A stretch of 64,000 nucleotides of DNA from Spirosoma profusum (GTDB lineage Bacteria > Bacteroidota > Bacteroidia > Cytophagales > Spirosomataceae). Positions within the stretch are counted from its first letter, which is position 1, and every line of letters begins with the position of its first letter. This document shows, piece by piece, positions 34,799-44,591 of this stretch. The position numbers and the translations under genes were made by a program. The DNA is taken from assembly GCF_014699005.1 (NCBI RefSeq), contig NZ_JACWZY010000021.1:96519-160518 (forward strand), read 5' to 3'. Under the pieces are notes generated by a model. That model was not told where the DNA came from, ran no database searches, and was given only the letters and a program-made list of their open reading frames with translations.

Positions 34799-34960
34799 TA
34801 TTTTCTTTGTTTAATTCAGGCCAATTCAAAAGACGCTTAAGAAGGTTTAGAAGATATAACTTTTACAAGGGTAATGTCTTGACCCCGATCATTATAGCGA
34901 GGGTTTTTATGGGGCGATTATTTTTTACTAACTATCAACACCAGTTAGTAGCATACGGCT

Positions 34961-35668
34961 TTATCCGTTGCCTGATTTTGGTACAGTCTTCATCTGAATG
35001 AAGTCAACCAGAAAGGAGAAGGCCATGGCAAAGTAGATATAGCCTTTAGGTATCTCGACATGCACCCCTTCGGCCACTAACGACATCCCAATAATCAGTA
35101 AAAAGCAAAGGGCCAAAATTTTGAACGATGGGTGCCGGGTAATGAACTCGCTGATGGGTTTGGCCGCCACCAGCATGATTCCAACCGACACGACAACTGC
35201 GGTGTACATTACCCAAAGCTGATCGATCATGCCCACAGCCGTAATGATAGAATCAAGGGAGAACACCAGATCCAGTAGTAGTACCTGTAGTAGTAAATCG
35301 CGAAATGACGCCTTCCTGGTATCGGGTGTGTTGGCACTATTGCCCACTTCGGCATTGTGATAAATCTCGGCGGTGCTTTTGTAGATCAGAAACAGGCCGC
35401 CAGCCAGCAGAATAAGCCCTTTCCCGTTCATATCGATGGCTGCCACCGTAAACAGGGTGGTGTTCAGTTGCATAATCCAGGCGATCAGGGTCAGCAGGCC
35501 GAGCCGCATGAGCATCGCCAGGCCAAGCCCCCAGTAGCGAAACCGGGCCTGCTGCCCAGCGGGTAATTTGCCGGCCAGAATCGAGATGAAAATAATGTTA
35601 TCAATCCCCAGAATGGTTTCCAGCACTATTAGGGTCAGTAAGGGAATTAACTGGTTGATTATGTGCAT
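34961..35668 (-). CDS. TerC-family integral membrane protein
   Basis: 235 residues with about seven membrane segments. TerC signatures: VLETILGIDNIIFISILAGK and LDLVFSLDSIITAVGM, each with conserved acidic residues in a helix, and a closing FAMAFSFLVDF. Family members are linked to tellurite resistance or metal-ion (manganese) efflux coupled to secretion. A TerB-like gene lies about 90 bp upstream in the same orientation, so a joint metal-stress role is plausible. Confidence 0.92.
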   Translation of the reverse strand: MHIINQLIPLLTLIVLETILGIDNIIFISILAGKLPAGQQARFRYWGLGLAMLMRLGLLTLIAWIMQLNTTLFTVAAIDMNGKGLILLAGGLFLIYKSTAEIYHNAEVGNSANTPDTRKASFRDLLLQVLLLDLVFSLDSIITAVGMIDQLWVMYTAVVVSVGIMLVAAKPISEFITRHPSFKILALCFLLIIGMSLVAEGVHVEIPKGYIYFAMAFSFLVDFIQMKTVPKSGNG

Positions 35669-35759
35669 GTTATGTAGTCAAGCAGGTTAGACCCAGATTG
35701 TTTTGTGACATCGAACTGAACAAGGCAGCGGCCCAACTGAAGGCGGGTAAATTACCCGC

Positions 35760-36113
35760 TCAGGTGCGTTGCAGTTCCCGCCAAAACTGACGAATGAAGA
35801 CCCGTTCTTTCCGTGAAATCCCGTCGTGGGCCCGCGCTACGCGCAGCAGAAGACTGACGAACCGTTTTTTGGTATCCTTCGTGAGCTCGATTCGCTTGTC
35901 GGTTATCCGACACAGGCCAAAGGCAAGCGCTTCGTCGGCGGGTTCGCCCACATTGTCCCGCAGAAACAGGGCGCAAATCGCTAAATCATTATAGGGCGAT
36001 TCGGCCAGCAGGTCACGAGCCACCTTCGTTTCCAGCTGGTGGAGTTGGCCGTCGAGTTTACAGAGAGCATAGACGATACTGCCTAAACCCATGGCTACAT
36101 CAGGGGAATACAT
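35760..36113 (-). CDS. TerB-like tellurite-resistance family protein
   Basis: 117 residues, all helical. GLGSIVYALCKLDGQLHQLE carries the acidic D-G-x-x-x-x-E type signature of TerB, later repeated as ARAHDGISRKERVFIRQFW. TerB proteins are cytoplasmic metal-binding partners of TerC, and TerC is the next gene downstream. Confidence 0.8.
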   Translation of the reverse strand: MYSPDVAMGLGSIVYALCKLDGQLHQLETKVARDLLAESPYNDLAICALFLRDNVGEPADEALAFGLCRITDKRIELTKDTKKRFVSLLLRVARAHDGISRKERVFIRQFWRELQRT

Positions 36114-36554
36114 AATCGGTCGAGTTAAGTGGTTGGCTACTAGTCCGGATTCATCTTAGGTGGATGTTGTGCAGTGGGTTTATTAAGTTCAGGCGTAGGC
36201 CTGAGCCGTTAAGTGATGGAACACGTCGATACGGGCCGGAAACTGGAAGTTTGCTCAGTCTATCCTAAAGAGGCCAACGCTTGGCAAAACCAGATTCCCA
36301 TTTTCGCATCCTTAGCCACTGCATTACTGTGCTGTAGTTGCAACACCCGAACCAGCCTGCCTACCCCGTTTGGTTCAGTGAACGTTCGAATCAACCAGCT
36401 CATCGACCAGCCTGAATCAGCCGGTGACTTTACCCGCTAAGTGAGCCGGACATTCGCCTTTTACCTGAAGTTTATCTCAATAACCGCTACAATAAGCCTG
36501 AATACCCTACTACTTGGCGTGCTGCTAGTTTATTTACAAATAGCTATGAGCGCA
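36114..36554. other. Intergenic, about 440 bp, possible decayed ORF
   Basis: A plus-strand frame 36213-36440 contains a hydrophobic CCSC-type segment. Just after its stop a different frame from about 36428 gives a protein-like stretch (SEPDIRLLPEVYLNN, PTTWRAASLFTNSYER) to about 36570. Together this may be a decayed gene with a frameshift, but I cannot name a family. Confidence 0.3.
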
Positions 36555-36893
36555 TTAAGTTAGACCACTACCCCCCACCGTTAGCTTTTGCAACATCTCG
36601 TCGGTAACGGCATCGCTGGAGATGCCATAACCGTTGACGAGCAACCCTTTCAGGCCATAGCGTTCCGAAGAGATGGCGTACAGAATGGCCAGATCCGACG
36701 GGTCGCTGGGGCCTTCAAATCGATAGAAGCTGTCTACCGTGAACTCATCCGCAAATACTTTATACTGACCGTTGCGGCATTCAAGGCATTGTTGTAGCAA
36801 ATTAAAATCTTCTACGTAGCCTTGCTTGCGTAGTTCATTCATGGTTCCTGAAAGGGTGACGTATGGGTTTTCTGCCGGGTTAAAATCTTCCAT
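36555..36893 (-). CDS. Small conserved protein often labelled phosphoribosylpyrophosphate synthetase-like
   Basis: 112 residues. TMNELRKQGYVEDFNLLQQC, FTVDSFYRFEGPSDPSDLAI and SERYGLKGLLVNGYG match a small Bacteroidota family usually misnamed after PRPP synthetase. It lacks the PRPP-binding loop and is far too short to be that enzyme. Function unknown. Confidence 0.75.
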   Translation of the reverse strand: MEDFNPAENPYVTLSGTMNELRKQGYVEDFNLLQQCLECRNGQYKVFADEFTVDSFYRFEGPSDPSDLAILYAISSERYGLKGLLVNGYGISSDAVTDEMLQKLTVGGSGLT

Positions 36894-37276
36894 ATCTGCG
36901 TACGTTTAGAGTAATCGACGGAGCAACTTGTTCAACGGATTTTCAGGCGTTTAAAAGCTGTTTTGAGTAAAAATTGGCTGTCCTATAACAAAGCAGTAAC
37001 TCCTTAATTGGACGGGCACTGTACTATAGTCTAAATTGTAAAGGCAGCGTTTTTCCGGTCGCTCTCTAGTAGAAGTTAATCCCCGGCTTTCATGATGACA
37101 ACGAGCGATGACGTTCTTATAAACGGATAAAAGTATGGTTTGATGAGCTTAATTAAACGATCCACAAGTTCGCTGCCGGTGTCCATCCAGATGATTTAGA
37201 TAAATCATTATTTGATATCGGCTATGGGGGTTACCAGAAACTAACTTGGTAGCGAATAGACTTGTTGTGGCGTTGA
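36894..37276. other. Intergenic, 383 bp, with AraC-type remnant
   Basis: Within 37160-37252 a plus-strand frame reads HKFAAGVHPDDLDKSLFDIG then YGGYQKLTW and a stop. This matches the C-terminal HTH of AraC regulators only in outline. A stop lies just upstream, so any gene is reduced to about 30 codons. Confidence 0.35.
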
Positions 37277-39934
37277 TTAGGGGGAAGTTGGCGCTGGCTT
37301 CAGGCTGTTCGCCAGGAAAGGTGCCGTGCGACTCGCCTTATTCCCGGCGATCTCGGCAGGTGTTCCTGCCCCAACGATCGTGCCGCCGTTATTCCCGGCT
37401 CCGGGCCCCACATCAATGACCCAATCGCACTGGGCGACCGTGCGCATATCATGCTCGACAACGATAACGGTATTACCGGCATCAACCAAGCGATTCAGCT
37501 GAACAAGAAGACGGTCGACATCACGCGGATGCAGGCCGGTGGTCGGCTCGTCCAACACGTAGAGGGTGGTGCCCCGTTGCGTACGTTGCAGTTCGGTGGC
37601 GAGCTTGATGCGCTGGGCCTCCCCACCGGAAAGCTCGGTCGCGCTTTGTCCCAGCTTGAGATAACCCAGGCCAATATCCCTCAGCGTCTCGAGGGACCGC
37701 AACACCAACGCTTCCTGGGCAAAAAACAGGCAGGCTTCGTCAACCGTCATGCCCAGCACATCCGCAATGGATTTGCCATTCCAGGTAATCGCCAGCGTCT
37801 TTTCGTTATAGCGGGTGCCATGACAGGTCGGACAGGGGGCATACACGCTCGGCATGAACAGCAGCTCAATGCTGACCTGGCCTTCTCCCTCACAGGTTGG
37901 GCACCGCCCTTTGGCGACGTTGAAGGAAAAGCGGCCGGCATCGAAGTGTCGCCTACGGGCCTCCGGCGTGGCGGCAAAGAGTTTTCTGACCTGATCAAAA
38001 AGGCCGGTATAGGTGGCCAGGTTAGAGCGTGGTGTTCGTCCGATTGGTTTTTGATCCACCTCAACAAGTCGCTGTATGGCCTCGACATCGCCCCCCAGTC
38101 GACCGATGGTTTTTTCGGCCGGGGCTTCGTCAAGCGCATCTTCCTCGGCCTCTTCCCGGCTCATACCCAGGTGCGCTGCCACCAGATCCAGCAGCGACTG
38201 GCTCACCAGACTGGATTTACCGGACCCCGAGACACCGGTCACGGCGGTAAAGCAACCCAGCGGAAACGAAACATGAACGCCCTTGAGATTATTTCGTCGG
38301 ACTCCTTCCAGGCCTAGCCAGCCTTTTGGGGGACGGTTGGGGGATGCCAGCCGGGCTGTTTCCTCAAACAGGTAGGGCCTGGTGCGGGACTCGCTGACTT
38401 CCCTAAGGCCTTGTGGTTCTCCACTGTAGAGGATCCGTCCGCCCGCGCTGCCCGCTTCAGGACCAACATCAACGAGCCAATCGGCACGGCGCATCAGCTC
38501 CACGTCGTGTTCGACCACGAAAAGCGAGTTGCCCGACGCTTTGAGCCTGTCCAGTGCGTCGAAGAGCGCGTGGCCATCGGCCGGGTGTAGCCCGGCAGTC
38601 GGCTCGTCCAGCACATAGATGACCCCAAAGAGCTGGGAGCAGAGCTGAGTGGCCAGCCGCAGCCGCTGCAACTCACCGGATGAGCAGGTGGGGGTGCTGC
38701 GGTCAAGCGACAGGTAACCAAGGCCAAGCTCGATGAGCGTGGTCAGGCGATCCAGCAGATCACCGCACAGGCGCTGGGCAGCAATGCGCTTTTCAGGCGA
38801 GAGATCATCCGTACGGCGCACATCAGGAGCGCCCTTATGCGCCGAGCCACCTGCCTGCTGGCGCTTATCCAGCGCAGCTTTTGCCGCCTGGCGACTCACC
38901 AGCGACGTTGACGGATTTATGTCGGAGGCAAACTCGCCATTTGCTGCCGGCCGGATAACGGTTGCCAGTTGGTCCAGGGAGAGGTGCGAGAGATCGGCGA
39001 TGTCGTAGCCGGCAAAGGTAACCGAAAGTGCCTCGGGCTTTAAGCGCTTGCCCTTGCATACCGGGCAGGGGCTACTGATCATAAACTGCAACACGCGTTT
39101 GCGCATGGCTGCACTTTCCGTATTGGCCAGCGTGTGCTCCAGATTTCGCCGGGCGCTGCTGAAGGTTCCCTGATAGCTCGGTTCCATCTTTAGTCGCTGA
39201 GCCTGACGCGTTTCGGCTGGGGTGAGGCCTGCATAGACAGGAACCGTCGGCTGCTCGTCCGTAAAGAGAATCCACTGTCGATCGGTTTTGGGCAGGTCTT
39301 TCCAGGGTAGGTCGATGTCATAGCCCAGTGAGACTAGAATGTCGCGCAGGTTCTGACCACCCCAGGCCGTGGGCCAGGCGGCAATGGCCCGCTGGCGGAT
39401 GGTCAGCGACGGATCTGGCACCATCGACTCTTCCGTCATGGTGTGCACCCGGCCCATACCCTGACAGCGGGGACAAGCCCCTTGCGGGGTGTTGAAGGAA
39501 AAATCCTCGGCATAGAGCATCGTCTGGCGGGGGGGGTATGTACCCACGCGCGAGTAGAGCAGGCGCACCAGGCTCGACAGGGTCGTCAGACTACCTACCG
39601 TCGAGCGGGCATTGGGCGTGCCGCGTTGTTGCTGTAGGGCGACGGCGGGTGGCAGGCCGTCAATGGCATCGACATCCGGCACGCCGACCTGATCGATCAG
39701 CCGTCTGGCATACGGGGAAACCGATTCAAGATACCGTCGCTGTGCTTCGGCAAAGAGGGTGCCGAAGGCAAGGGACGACTTGCCCGAACCGGAGACACCG
39801 CTGAAAACCACCAGCTGATTTCGTGGTATTGAGACGTCGATATTTTTGAGGTTGTGCTCACGTGCCCCCCGTACGCGGACATATCCGGATGCGGCTTTAT
39901 CGTCCTGGTCGTTGGCGTTTGTTCGTCGAGCCAT
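37277..39934 (-). CDS. Class II UvrA-like excinuclease ATPase
   Basis: 885 residues, somewhat shorter than housekeeping UvrA (about 940). Tandem ABC halves: Walker A GVSGSGKSSLAFG, signature CSSGELQRLRLATQL, DEPTAGLHP; then GVSGSGKSSLVSQ, ELSGGEAQRIKLATEL, VLDEPTTGLHPRDV. Cysteine pairs for structural zinc: CPRCQGMG, CPVCKGKRL, CPTCEGEG with CPTCHGTR. Class II forms lack a normal UvrB-binding domain and are tied to DNA lesion or drug tolerance. GC content and codon use match the chromosome. Confidence 0.88.
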   Translation of the reverse strand: MARRTNANDQDDKAASGYVRVRGAREHNLKNIDVSIPRNQLVVFSGVSGSGKSSLAFGTLFAEAQRRYLESVSPYARRLIDQVGVPDVDAIDGLPPAVALQQQRGTPNARSTVGSLTTLSSLVRLLYSRVGTYPPRQTMLYAEDFSFNTPQGACPRCQGMGRVHTMTEESMVPDPSLTIRQRAIAAWPTAWGGQNLRDILVSLGYDIDLPWKDLPKTDRQWILFTDEQPTVPVYAGLTPAETRQAQRLKMEPSYQGTFSSARRNLEHTLANTESAAMRKRVLQFMISSPCPVCKGKRLKPEALSVTFAGYDIADLSHLSLDQLATVIRPAANGEFASDINPSTSLVSRQAAKAALDKRQQAGGSAHKGAPDVRRTDDLSPEKRIAAQRLCGDLLDRLTTLIELGLGYLSLDRSTPTCSSGELQRLRLATQLCSQLFGVIYVLDEPTAGLHPADGHALFDALDRLKASGNSLFVVEHDVELMRRADWLVDVGPEAGSAGGRILYSGEPQGLREVSESRTRPYLFEETARLASPNRPPKGWLGLEGVRRNNLKGVHVSFPLGCFTAVTGVSGSGKSSLVSQSLLDLVAAHLGMSREEAEEDALDEAPAEKTIGRLGGDVEAIQRLVEVDQKPIGRTPRSNLATYTGLFDQVRKLFAATPEARRRHFDAGRFSFNVAKGRCPTCEGEGQVSIELLFMPSVYAPCPTCHGTRYNEKTLAITWNGKSIADVLGMTVDEACLFFAQEALVLRSLETLRDIGLGYLKLGQSATELSGGEAQRIKLATELQRTQRGTTLYVLDEPTTGLHPRDVDRLLVQLNRLVDAGNTVIVVEHDMRTVAQCDWVIDVGPGAGNNGGTIVGAGTPAEIAGNKASRTAPFLANSLKPAPTSP

Positions 39935-40748
39935 GCTAAAAAAAAATACTTAAAGAGATTGCTATAAAATGGCAACATGTACACTTTTTCGTTAACCTCG
40001 TTAGGCAAACAAAGTTGGTTTTCTGCCCATGCGCCCACGTATTGAGCGAGGCTAACAACCCTACTGGGTACGCAGGTCTTTGCTACCAAACGGGCCACCG
40101 TGCGGTTCCCCGCGTCGCTCCGGCGCACCGGCGGCCGGGACATGGCCAAAGATAAAATAGGCGTCTTTAAGTCGCTTTTTTTGTTCAATTTCAACGCGGA
40201 CAAGGATAGTCAGTGGGCAAGCAATTTTTATCTTGGTCTCCCTGAAGACAACTGAGTGACAAACTAGCCGGATTGACGAGCTGACAACAGTAGCCCGGTA
40301 TTGATCCTGAACGAATCGCAGTGGCAGTCGTCTCCTTTGGAGGCATACTCAGGTTGTTACTAGCGGCTCCGCCGGTGAGTATTCGGGCCGTAGTTGACTT
40401 TGCGGGTGGAGCCATGAACTGAGACCAAGCCGAATCGTTGCGCCAGTGGCTGAAATAAGTCGTGGCTCTCTTACACAAGAAGAAAATAATACCATTTAAA
40501 TAACAAATTCATGAGCATTCCTTCGTCTCATTTGGTACACTTTTTAAGATTGTATAAGTGATTGATCAAGTGCTGTTTACACGTTTTTAATACAAGCTAA
40601 TAAGTAGGAGCTTTTTCCTGCTGCACTGGCGAACCGGTCAAGAGGACAAAGCCTGATCTTACTAAAAACGGTAAACAGCTTCGTGAGTTTAGACGTGAGG
40701 CTGGTCAAGCGGATGGAAACCCAACGTCTTGACCAGCCGTCCAATCCC
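39935..40748. other. Intergenic, 814 bp, no convincing gene
   Basis: Minus-strand frames near 39697-40203 and 40191-40478 lack family features or overlap UvrA. The one clear structure is the inverted repeat at 40699-40738. Confidence 0.5.
40699..40738. terminator. Stem-loop after the alcohol dehydrogenase cluster
   Basis: GGCTGGTCAAG and CTTGACCAGCC are perfect 11-bp arms around an 18-base loop, 10 bp beyond the stop of the minus-strand dehydrogenase. No T-run follows, so it could be a terminator or an mRNA-end stabiliser. Confidence 0.45.
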
Positions 40749-41915
40749 CTATTGTGGCGCAAAAACAACCCGCATCGTTTCTTTCTTGTTGAATAGATCG
40801 TAGCCTTTCATGCCCTCATCGAGCGACATTTTGTGCGTCAGCATGAAGCCTGAATTTAGCTCCCCTTTTTGCAGATGTTCCAACAACCGGGGAATATACC
40901 GCTGCCCATGTTGCTGACCCATTCGGAAGGTCAGGGCTTTGTTCATGGCCGCACCCATCGGGATGCTGTCTACCAAGCCGCCATAAACGCCAATAATCGA
41001 GACGGTTCCGCCTTTCCGACAGGCCAGGATGGCTTCCCTCAGCACGATCGGCCGATCGGATTCCAGCCGGACAAACTGCTTGGTTTTGTCATAATAATAA
41101 TCCAGCCCTTCGCTGACCGCTTCCATGCCCACGCAGTCGATGCAGCGGTCGGGGCCACGCCCGCCGGTCATCTCCCGCAACGCTTCCTGAATATCGACTT
41201 TCGAGAAATCCAGCACTTCGGCTCCGCTGATGTCTTTCGCCATTCGCAGCCGATCGGGTTCACGGTCGATGGCAATCACGCGGGACGCACCCAGCAGAAA
41301 AGCACTTTGAATGGCCATCTGACCAACCCCTCCGCATCCCCATATGGCCACTATGTTGCCCGGCTGGATGTCGGCTAAATCCGCAGCCATAAAGCCCGTC
41401 GGGAGGGCATCCGATGCAAACACAGCGGCTTCGTCAGCCAACCCTTCGGGAATGACAAAGCAGCCCCGGTCGGCATACGGTACGCGAATGAAGTCGGCAT
41501 GCGAACCGGCATAACCGCCAAACGCGTGGGAGTACCCGAAGATCCCGGCCGGCGAATCGCCATACGCTTTTTCCGGTATCCAGGCGTTGGGATTGGAGTT
41601 GTCGCAGAGCGACCATTGCGTACTCTGGCAATATTGGCACTCGCCACAGCCCAGAATCGAGCACACCACGACGCGGTCGCCTTTTTTCAGCTTCTTTACC
41701 TCGGAGCCTATCTCGATGACTTCGCCCATAAACTCATGGCCAATGATGTCGCCTTCGCGCATGGTTGGCACGTAGCCGTTGAGCAGGTGCAGGTCGGAGC
41801 CACATACCGAGGACAGAATAACCCGCAGAATTGCATCTTTGGGGTTGATGATTGTCGGGTCGGCAACCCGCTCTGTGCGCAGGTCGCCAACACCGTTATA
41901 ACATAGCGCTTTCAT
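40749..41915 (-). CDS. Zinc-dependent alcohol dehydrogenase (formaldehyde-dehydrogenase-like)
   Basis: 388 residues from ATG 41915 (MKALCYNGVGDLR); an in-frame start at 41972 lies deeper inside the upstream gene. Catalytic zinc region CGSDLHL and GHEFMGEV, structural-zinc cysteines CGECQYCQSTQWSLC, and Rossmann motif WGCGGVGQMA. This is the MDR branch of glutathione-independent aldehyde/alcohol dehydrogenases. It overlaps the SRPBCC gene by 20 bases and ends a same-strand cluster that has another MDR enzyme at its head. Confidence 0.9.
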   Translation of the reverse strand: MKALCYNGVGDLRTERVADPTIINPKDAILRVILSSVCGSDLHLLNGYVPTMREGDIIGHEFMGEVIEIGSEVKKLKKGDRVVVCSILGCGECQYCQSTQWSLCDNSNPNAWIPEKAYGDSPAGIFGYSHAFGGYAGSHADFIRVPYADRGCFVIPEGLADEAAVFASDALPTGFMAADLADIQPGNIVAIWGCGGVGQMAIQSAFLLGASRVIAIDREPDRLRMAKDISGAEVLDFSKVDIQEALREMTGGRGPDRCIDCVGMEAVSEGLDYYYDKTKQFVRLESDRPIVLREAILACRKGGTVSIIGVYGGLVDSIPMGAAMNKALTFRMGQQHGQRYIPRLLEHLQKGELNSGFMLTHKMSLDEGMKGYDLFNKKETMRVVFAPQ

Positions 41916-42750
41916 GTTTTTCGTCTGCTTTAGCGTGTTCAGATACAGGTTTCTTACCGGATTGTTGCTCACTTTTTCGACCGGACGGCTGCCCGTCGAT
42001 GGTCGTGATTTCGCCGGTTTCCAGCAATTGCTTGAACCGGCGTAGATCCTGTTTGATCATCTCCTCAAAAGCTGGGTTAAACAGTTTCATGATCGCACTG
42101 CCCAGTTGCCCGGCTGGTGGCCGGTACTTGATCACCGCGTGAACTTCCGTACCCTGACCATTGGGCGCATCGATAAACCGGACTTCGCCCGCGTTGTCAA
42201 TCCGGGCATCGGCGAGGGATTTCCAGACCAATCTTTCGTTTTTCACCTCCTCAAGAATCTGGGCATCCCACTCCACCGTTCCCAGCGTTTTAGCGAGGAG
42301 ACCATCCGAGAGCTTCGCTACCCAATGCGACCGTTTGTTGTCAAGTTGTCGAACTTCGCTCAGATGAAACATAAACCGGGGCAGGTTCTCCAGTTGCCGC
42401 CAGTAGGCGTATACCACTTCGCGCGGTTTGTTGATCGTCAGGCTTTTGACGATTTCAACCGAATCCACCGCCCTATCTTCGGCCTTCGGCTCGGCCGTAT
42501 TTCGCCCCAGCGCCTGGTTCATGGGGCAATAGCCCGACGCCCCCCGGTAGACCATAAATCCGCCCAGCGTGGCCAGTAATAGCCCGCCAAACGAACCCCG
42601 TCGTAAGCCGTACGTCGCTAACAGCGCTCCACCAGCCGCCGACCAGATTCGCTCCGTATCGTCAACATTAATTCGACTGGAACCGCTGACGTCCGGTTCA
42701 ATGGGTCCCATGCCCAGTACACGCGACACGGGCTGCTTTTTGTTTGCCAT
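41896..42750 (-). CDS. SRPBCC-family protein with N-terminal DUF2892-like membrane segments
   Basis: 284 residues. Residues 35-75 form a DUF2892-like hydrophobic hairpin (GALLATYGLRRGSFGGLLLA) with GASGYCPMNQALG. Residues 95-245 are an SRPBCC/polyketide-cyclase-like fold (SLTINKPREVVYAYWRQLEN, SDGLLAKTLGTVEWDAQI). The C-terminus is charged and disordered. Such proteins bind hydrophobic small molecules. Co-directional with the neighbouring stress-type genes. Confidence 0.85.
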   Translation of the reverse strand: MANKKQPVSRVLGMGPIEPDVSGSSRINVDDTERIWSAAGGALLATYGLRRGSFGGLLLATLGGFMVYRGASGYCPMNQALGRNTAEPKAEDRAVDSVEIVKSLTINKPREVVYAYWRQLENLPRFMFHLSEVRQLDNKRSHWVAKLSDGLLAKTLGTVEWDAQILEEVKNERLVWKSLADARIDNAGEVRFIDAPNGQGTEVHAVIKYRPPAGQLGSAIMKLFNPAFEEMIKQDLRRFKQLLETGEITTIDGQPSGRKSEQQSGKKPVSEHAKADEKHESAML

Positions 42751-42774
42751 AGTTTTAGGGAGATATAAGGTTTG

Positions 42775-43803
42775 TTAAGCAGGCAACTTCATTCGGTAAA
42801 TGGCATAGGGTGTTGTTCGTTTGTTTTCGCCTTCGTTGTAATCGGGCTGCTTATTGATCTGGGAGCAACTGATGTACAAATAGTCGTCCGTCGAGATGGA
42901 ATAACTATCCGGCCAGATCAGCCTTTCATCGGCCACGACGTCTTCCAGCTTGTGCGCAGGCGTTAGTCGGACCAGTTTGTAGTTTTGGTAATCGCCCAGG
43001 TAGAGGTTGCCGTTTGTGTCGAAGATCATCCCGTCCGTAACGGCAACCCTGCCCAAGTCTTCCACCGCAGCCTCCCGTTGATCGTCCGAAAAGGCTTCGT
43101 CACGCAAATAATCCGTTCGAATGCGGTAGAGGTTATTGTCGGTGAGCGGTTTATAATACAGCCATTCGCCATCCGGCGTTAAGGCAATGCCATCGGATTG
43201 AAGGTGTACCGGCTGCCCCTGCTTTTTAAATTCCTTCCCGTCTACGATCAGAGTAAAGGAAGGGTCGTGTTTCACCGAAGGATGATGGTGCAATACCTGC
43301 CGGCTAGTTCCTGTTTCCAGATTAACCACCACAATGCCCCCTTCATTGGAATTGGTTAAATACGCTACTCTTCTACGGGTATCGACCCGCACATCGTTGA
43401 TATAGCTTTTGTTACTCAGTATGCCCTCAAACCGGTACACGTCTTCGATGGTATCGGTGGCCAGGTTGAACTTGACTAGCTTAAAACTAGTATCATACAC
43501 CTGTTCCATGTTCGGGCAGGCCGGGTCCACCACCCACAGGTAGTTCTCCGCATCAACGTACACGGCCTGCACACAAACCCATTTATTTTTTCCATTATCC
43601 CCTTCCTGCCAGCTGTTCCATTGTTCGTCCGGATACGGTTTCACCCGGTTATTGGGGAAGATTTCGACTACACTGTATTGGTGTGGTCCGGGCCATAACG
43701 GATAACAGCTAAACAAACGCCCGTCTTTTGCGATCGCCACACCGGTTAACTGGTAGGTATCGTCTGAAAACACTTCGTCAAGTTGATTGTTGCGTGTACT
43801 CAT
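42775..43803 (-). CDS. Major royal jelly / L-dopachrome-tautomerase-related beta-propeller protein
   Basis: 342 residues from ATG 43803; a TTG at 43830 would add nine. Six-bladed propeller motifs: QLTGVAIAKDGRLFSCYP, YLWVVDPACPNM, YINDVRVDTRRRVAYLTNS, LQSDGIALTPDGEWLYYKPL, VTDGMIFDTNGNLYLGDYQN. No signal peptide is apparent, unlike many relatives. Ligand or enzyme activity unknown; possibly a lactonase-like hydrolase acting with the adjacent dehydrogenases. Confidence 0.87.
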   Translation of the reverse strand: MSTRNNQLDEVFSDDTYQLTGVAIAKDGRLFSCYPLWPGPHQYSVVEIFPNNRVKPYPDEQWNSWQEGDNGKNKWVCVQAVYVDAENYLWVVDPACPNMEQVYDTSFKLVKFNLATDTIEDVYRFEGILSNKSYINDVRVDTRRRVAYLTNSNEGGIVVVNLETGTSRQVLHHHPSVKHDPSFTLIVDGKEFKKQGQPVHLQSDGIALTPDGEWLYYKPLTDNNLYRIRTDYLRDEAFSDDQREAAVEDLGRVAVTDGMIFDTNGNLYLGDYQNYKLVRLTPAHKLEDVVADERLIWPDSYSISTDDYLYISCSQINKQPDYNEGENKRTTPYAIYRMKLPA

Positions 43804-43857
43804 GATCGGTAAGTTTAAATGCGTTGCCAATAAATGCGTTCCTACCCCTGCTTTTTC

Positions 43858-44469
43858 TTACTTACTTTTTGCCTTTTTCTCACTTGCCCGTGGTAAGGCA
43901 AAATAGATGTATAGCAGTAAAACAGGCACAATGCTAAAGGGTACACTCCACCAACAAATGAGTAAGGCAACCAGGTGCAGCGCAGGGGCAATGGCATATT
44001 CCTTGGTTAACCGACGAATGAGCCGTCTATCTGTACCTTCTTCTAGAAGTTCGGGCTTTTTAATAGCGTACCACCAGGTGCAGTTATAAAAAAGTGTCAT
44101 CAACACCAAGGTCGCATGATAGATCAAGGCTGCCGTTTGCTCGTCTGGTTTGCCAACATGCCTGGCCAACAAGCCGGTGGTAAACGACTGAAGTGTTACG
44201 AAGATTAAAAACAAACTATTTAGAATCAGGAGGTACTGGTCCGTCTGCTTTAAATAAATAAACATGTTGTGATGGTTGGACCAGGCAATGCATATAAACA
44301 GGAAGGAAGCAGCGAATGCAGCATAATGAGGCCACTGGTTGGCGATGGCTTGCAGCAAACCTGTATCGGTCTCTGGTTTGGGCAGTTCGGTAGCTAGTAA
44401 TGTTGCTGCAATCGCTAAGACAGCGTCACTAAAATATTCAAGCCGATCGGTTGGCCGATGATTGTGCAT
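43858..44469 (-). CDS. TMEM175-family potassium-channel-like protein
   Basis: 203 residues, about six membrane segments. The family hallmark LEYFSDAVLAIAATLLATEL at the N-terminus (F-S-D motif) and FICIAWSNHHNMF in the third segment fit bacterial TMEM175 channels, which are weakly potassium-selective. Within the same-strand stress cluster. Confidence 0.88.
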   Translation of the reverse strand: MHNHRPTDRLEYFSDAVLAIAATLLATELPKPETDTGLLQAIANQWPHYAAFAASFLFICIAWSNHHNMFIYLKQTDQYLLILNSLFLIFVTLQSFTTGLLARHVGKPDEQTAALIYHATLVLMTLFYNCTWWYAIKKPELLEEGTDRRLIRRLTKEYAIAPALHLVALLICWWSVPFSIVPVLLLYIYFALPRASEKKAKSK

Positions 44470-44591
44470 AAGACGGGTTTAAAATCACTTTCCTTTGTAA
44501 TAGAAGCCATCAAAAATGGATCAACCCAAACGTTGTTCAGGTACTACCAACTTTCGGGTTGATACAATCAAGGCTACCCTCTAGGTAAAAA

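Noticed and set aside
36213..36440. 75-codon frame with a cysteine-rich hydrophobic segment
   Set aside because: No clear signal peptide or family; better read as part of a decayed region than as a lipoprotein gene.
40191..40478. 95-codon minus-strand frame
   Set aside because: No motif, poor start, lies in non-coding sequence after the dehydrogenase cluster.
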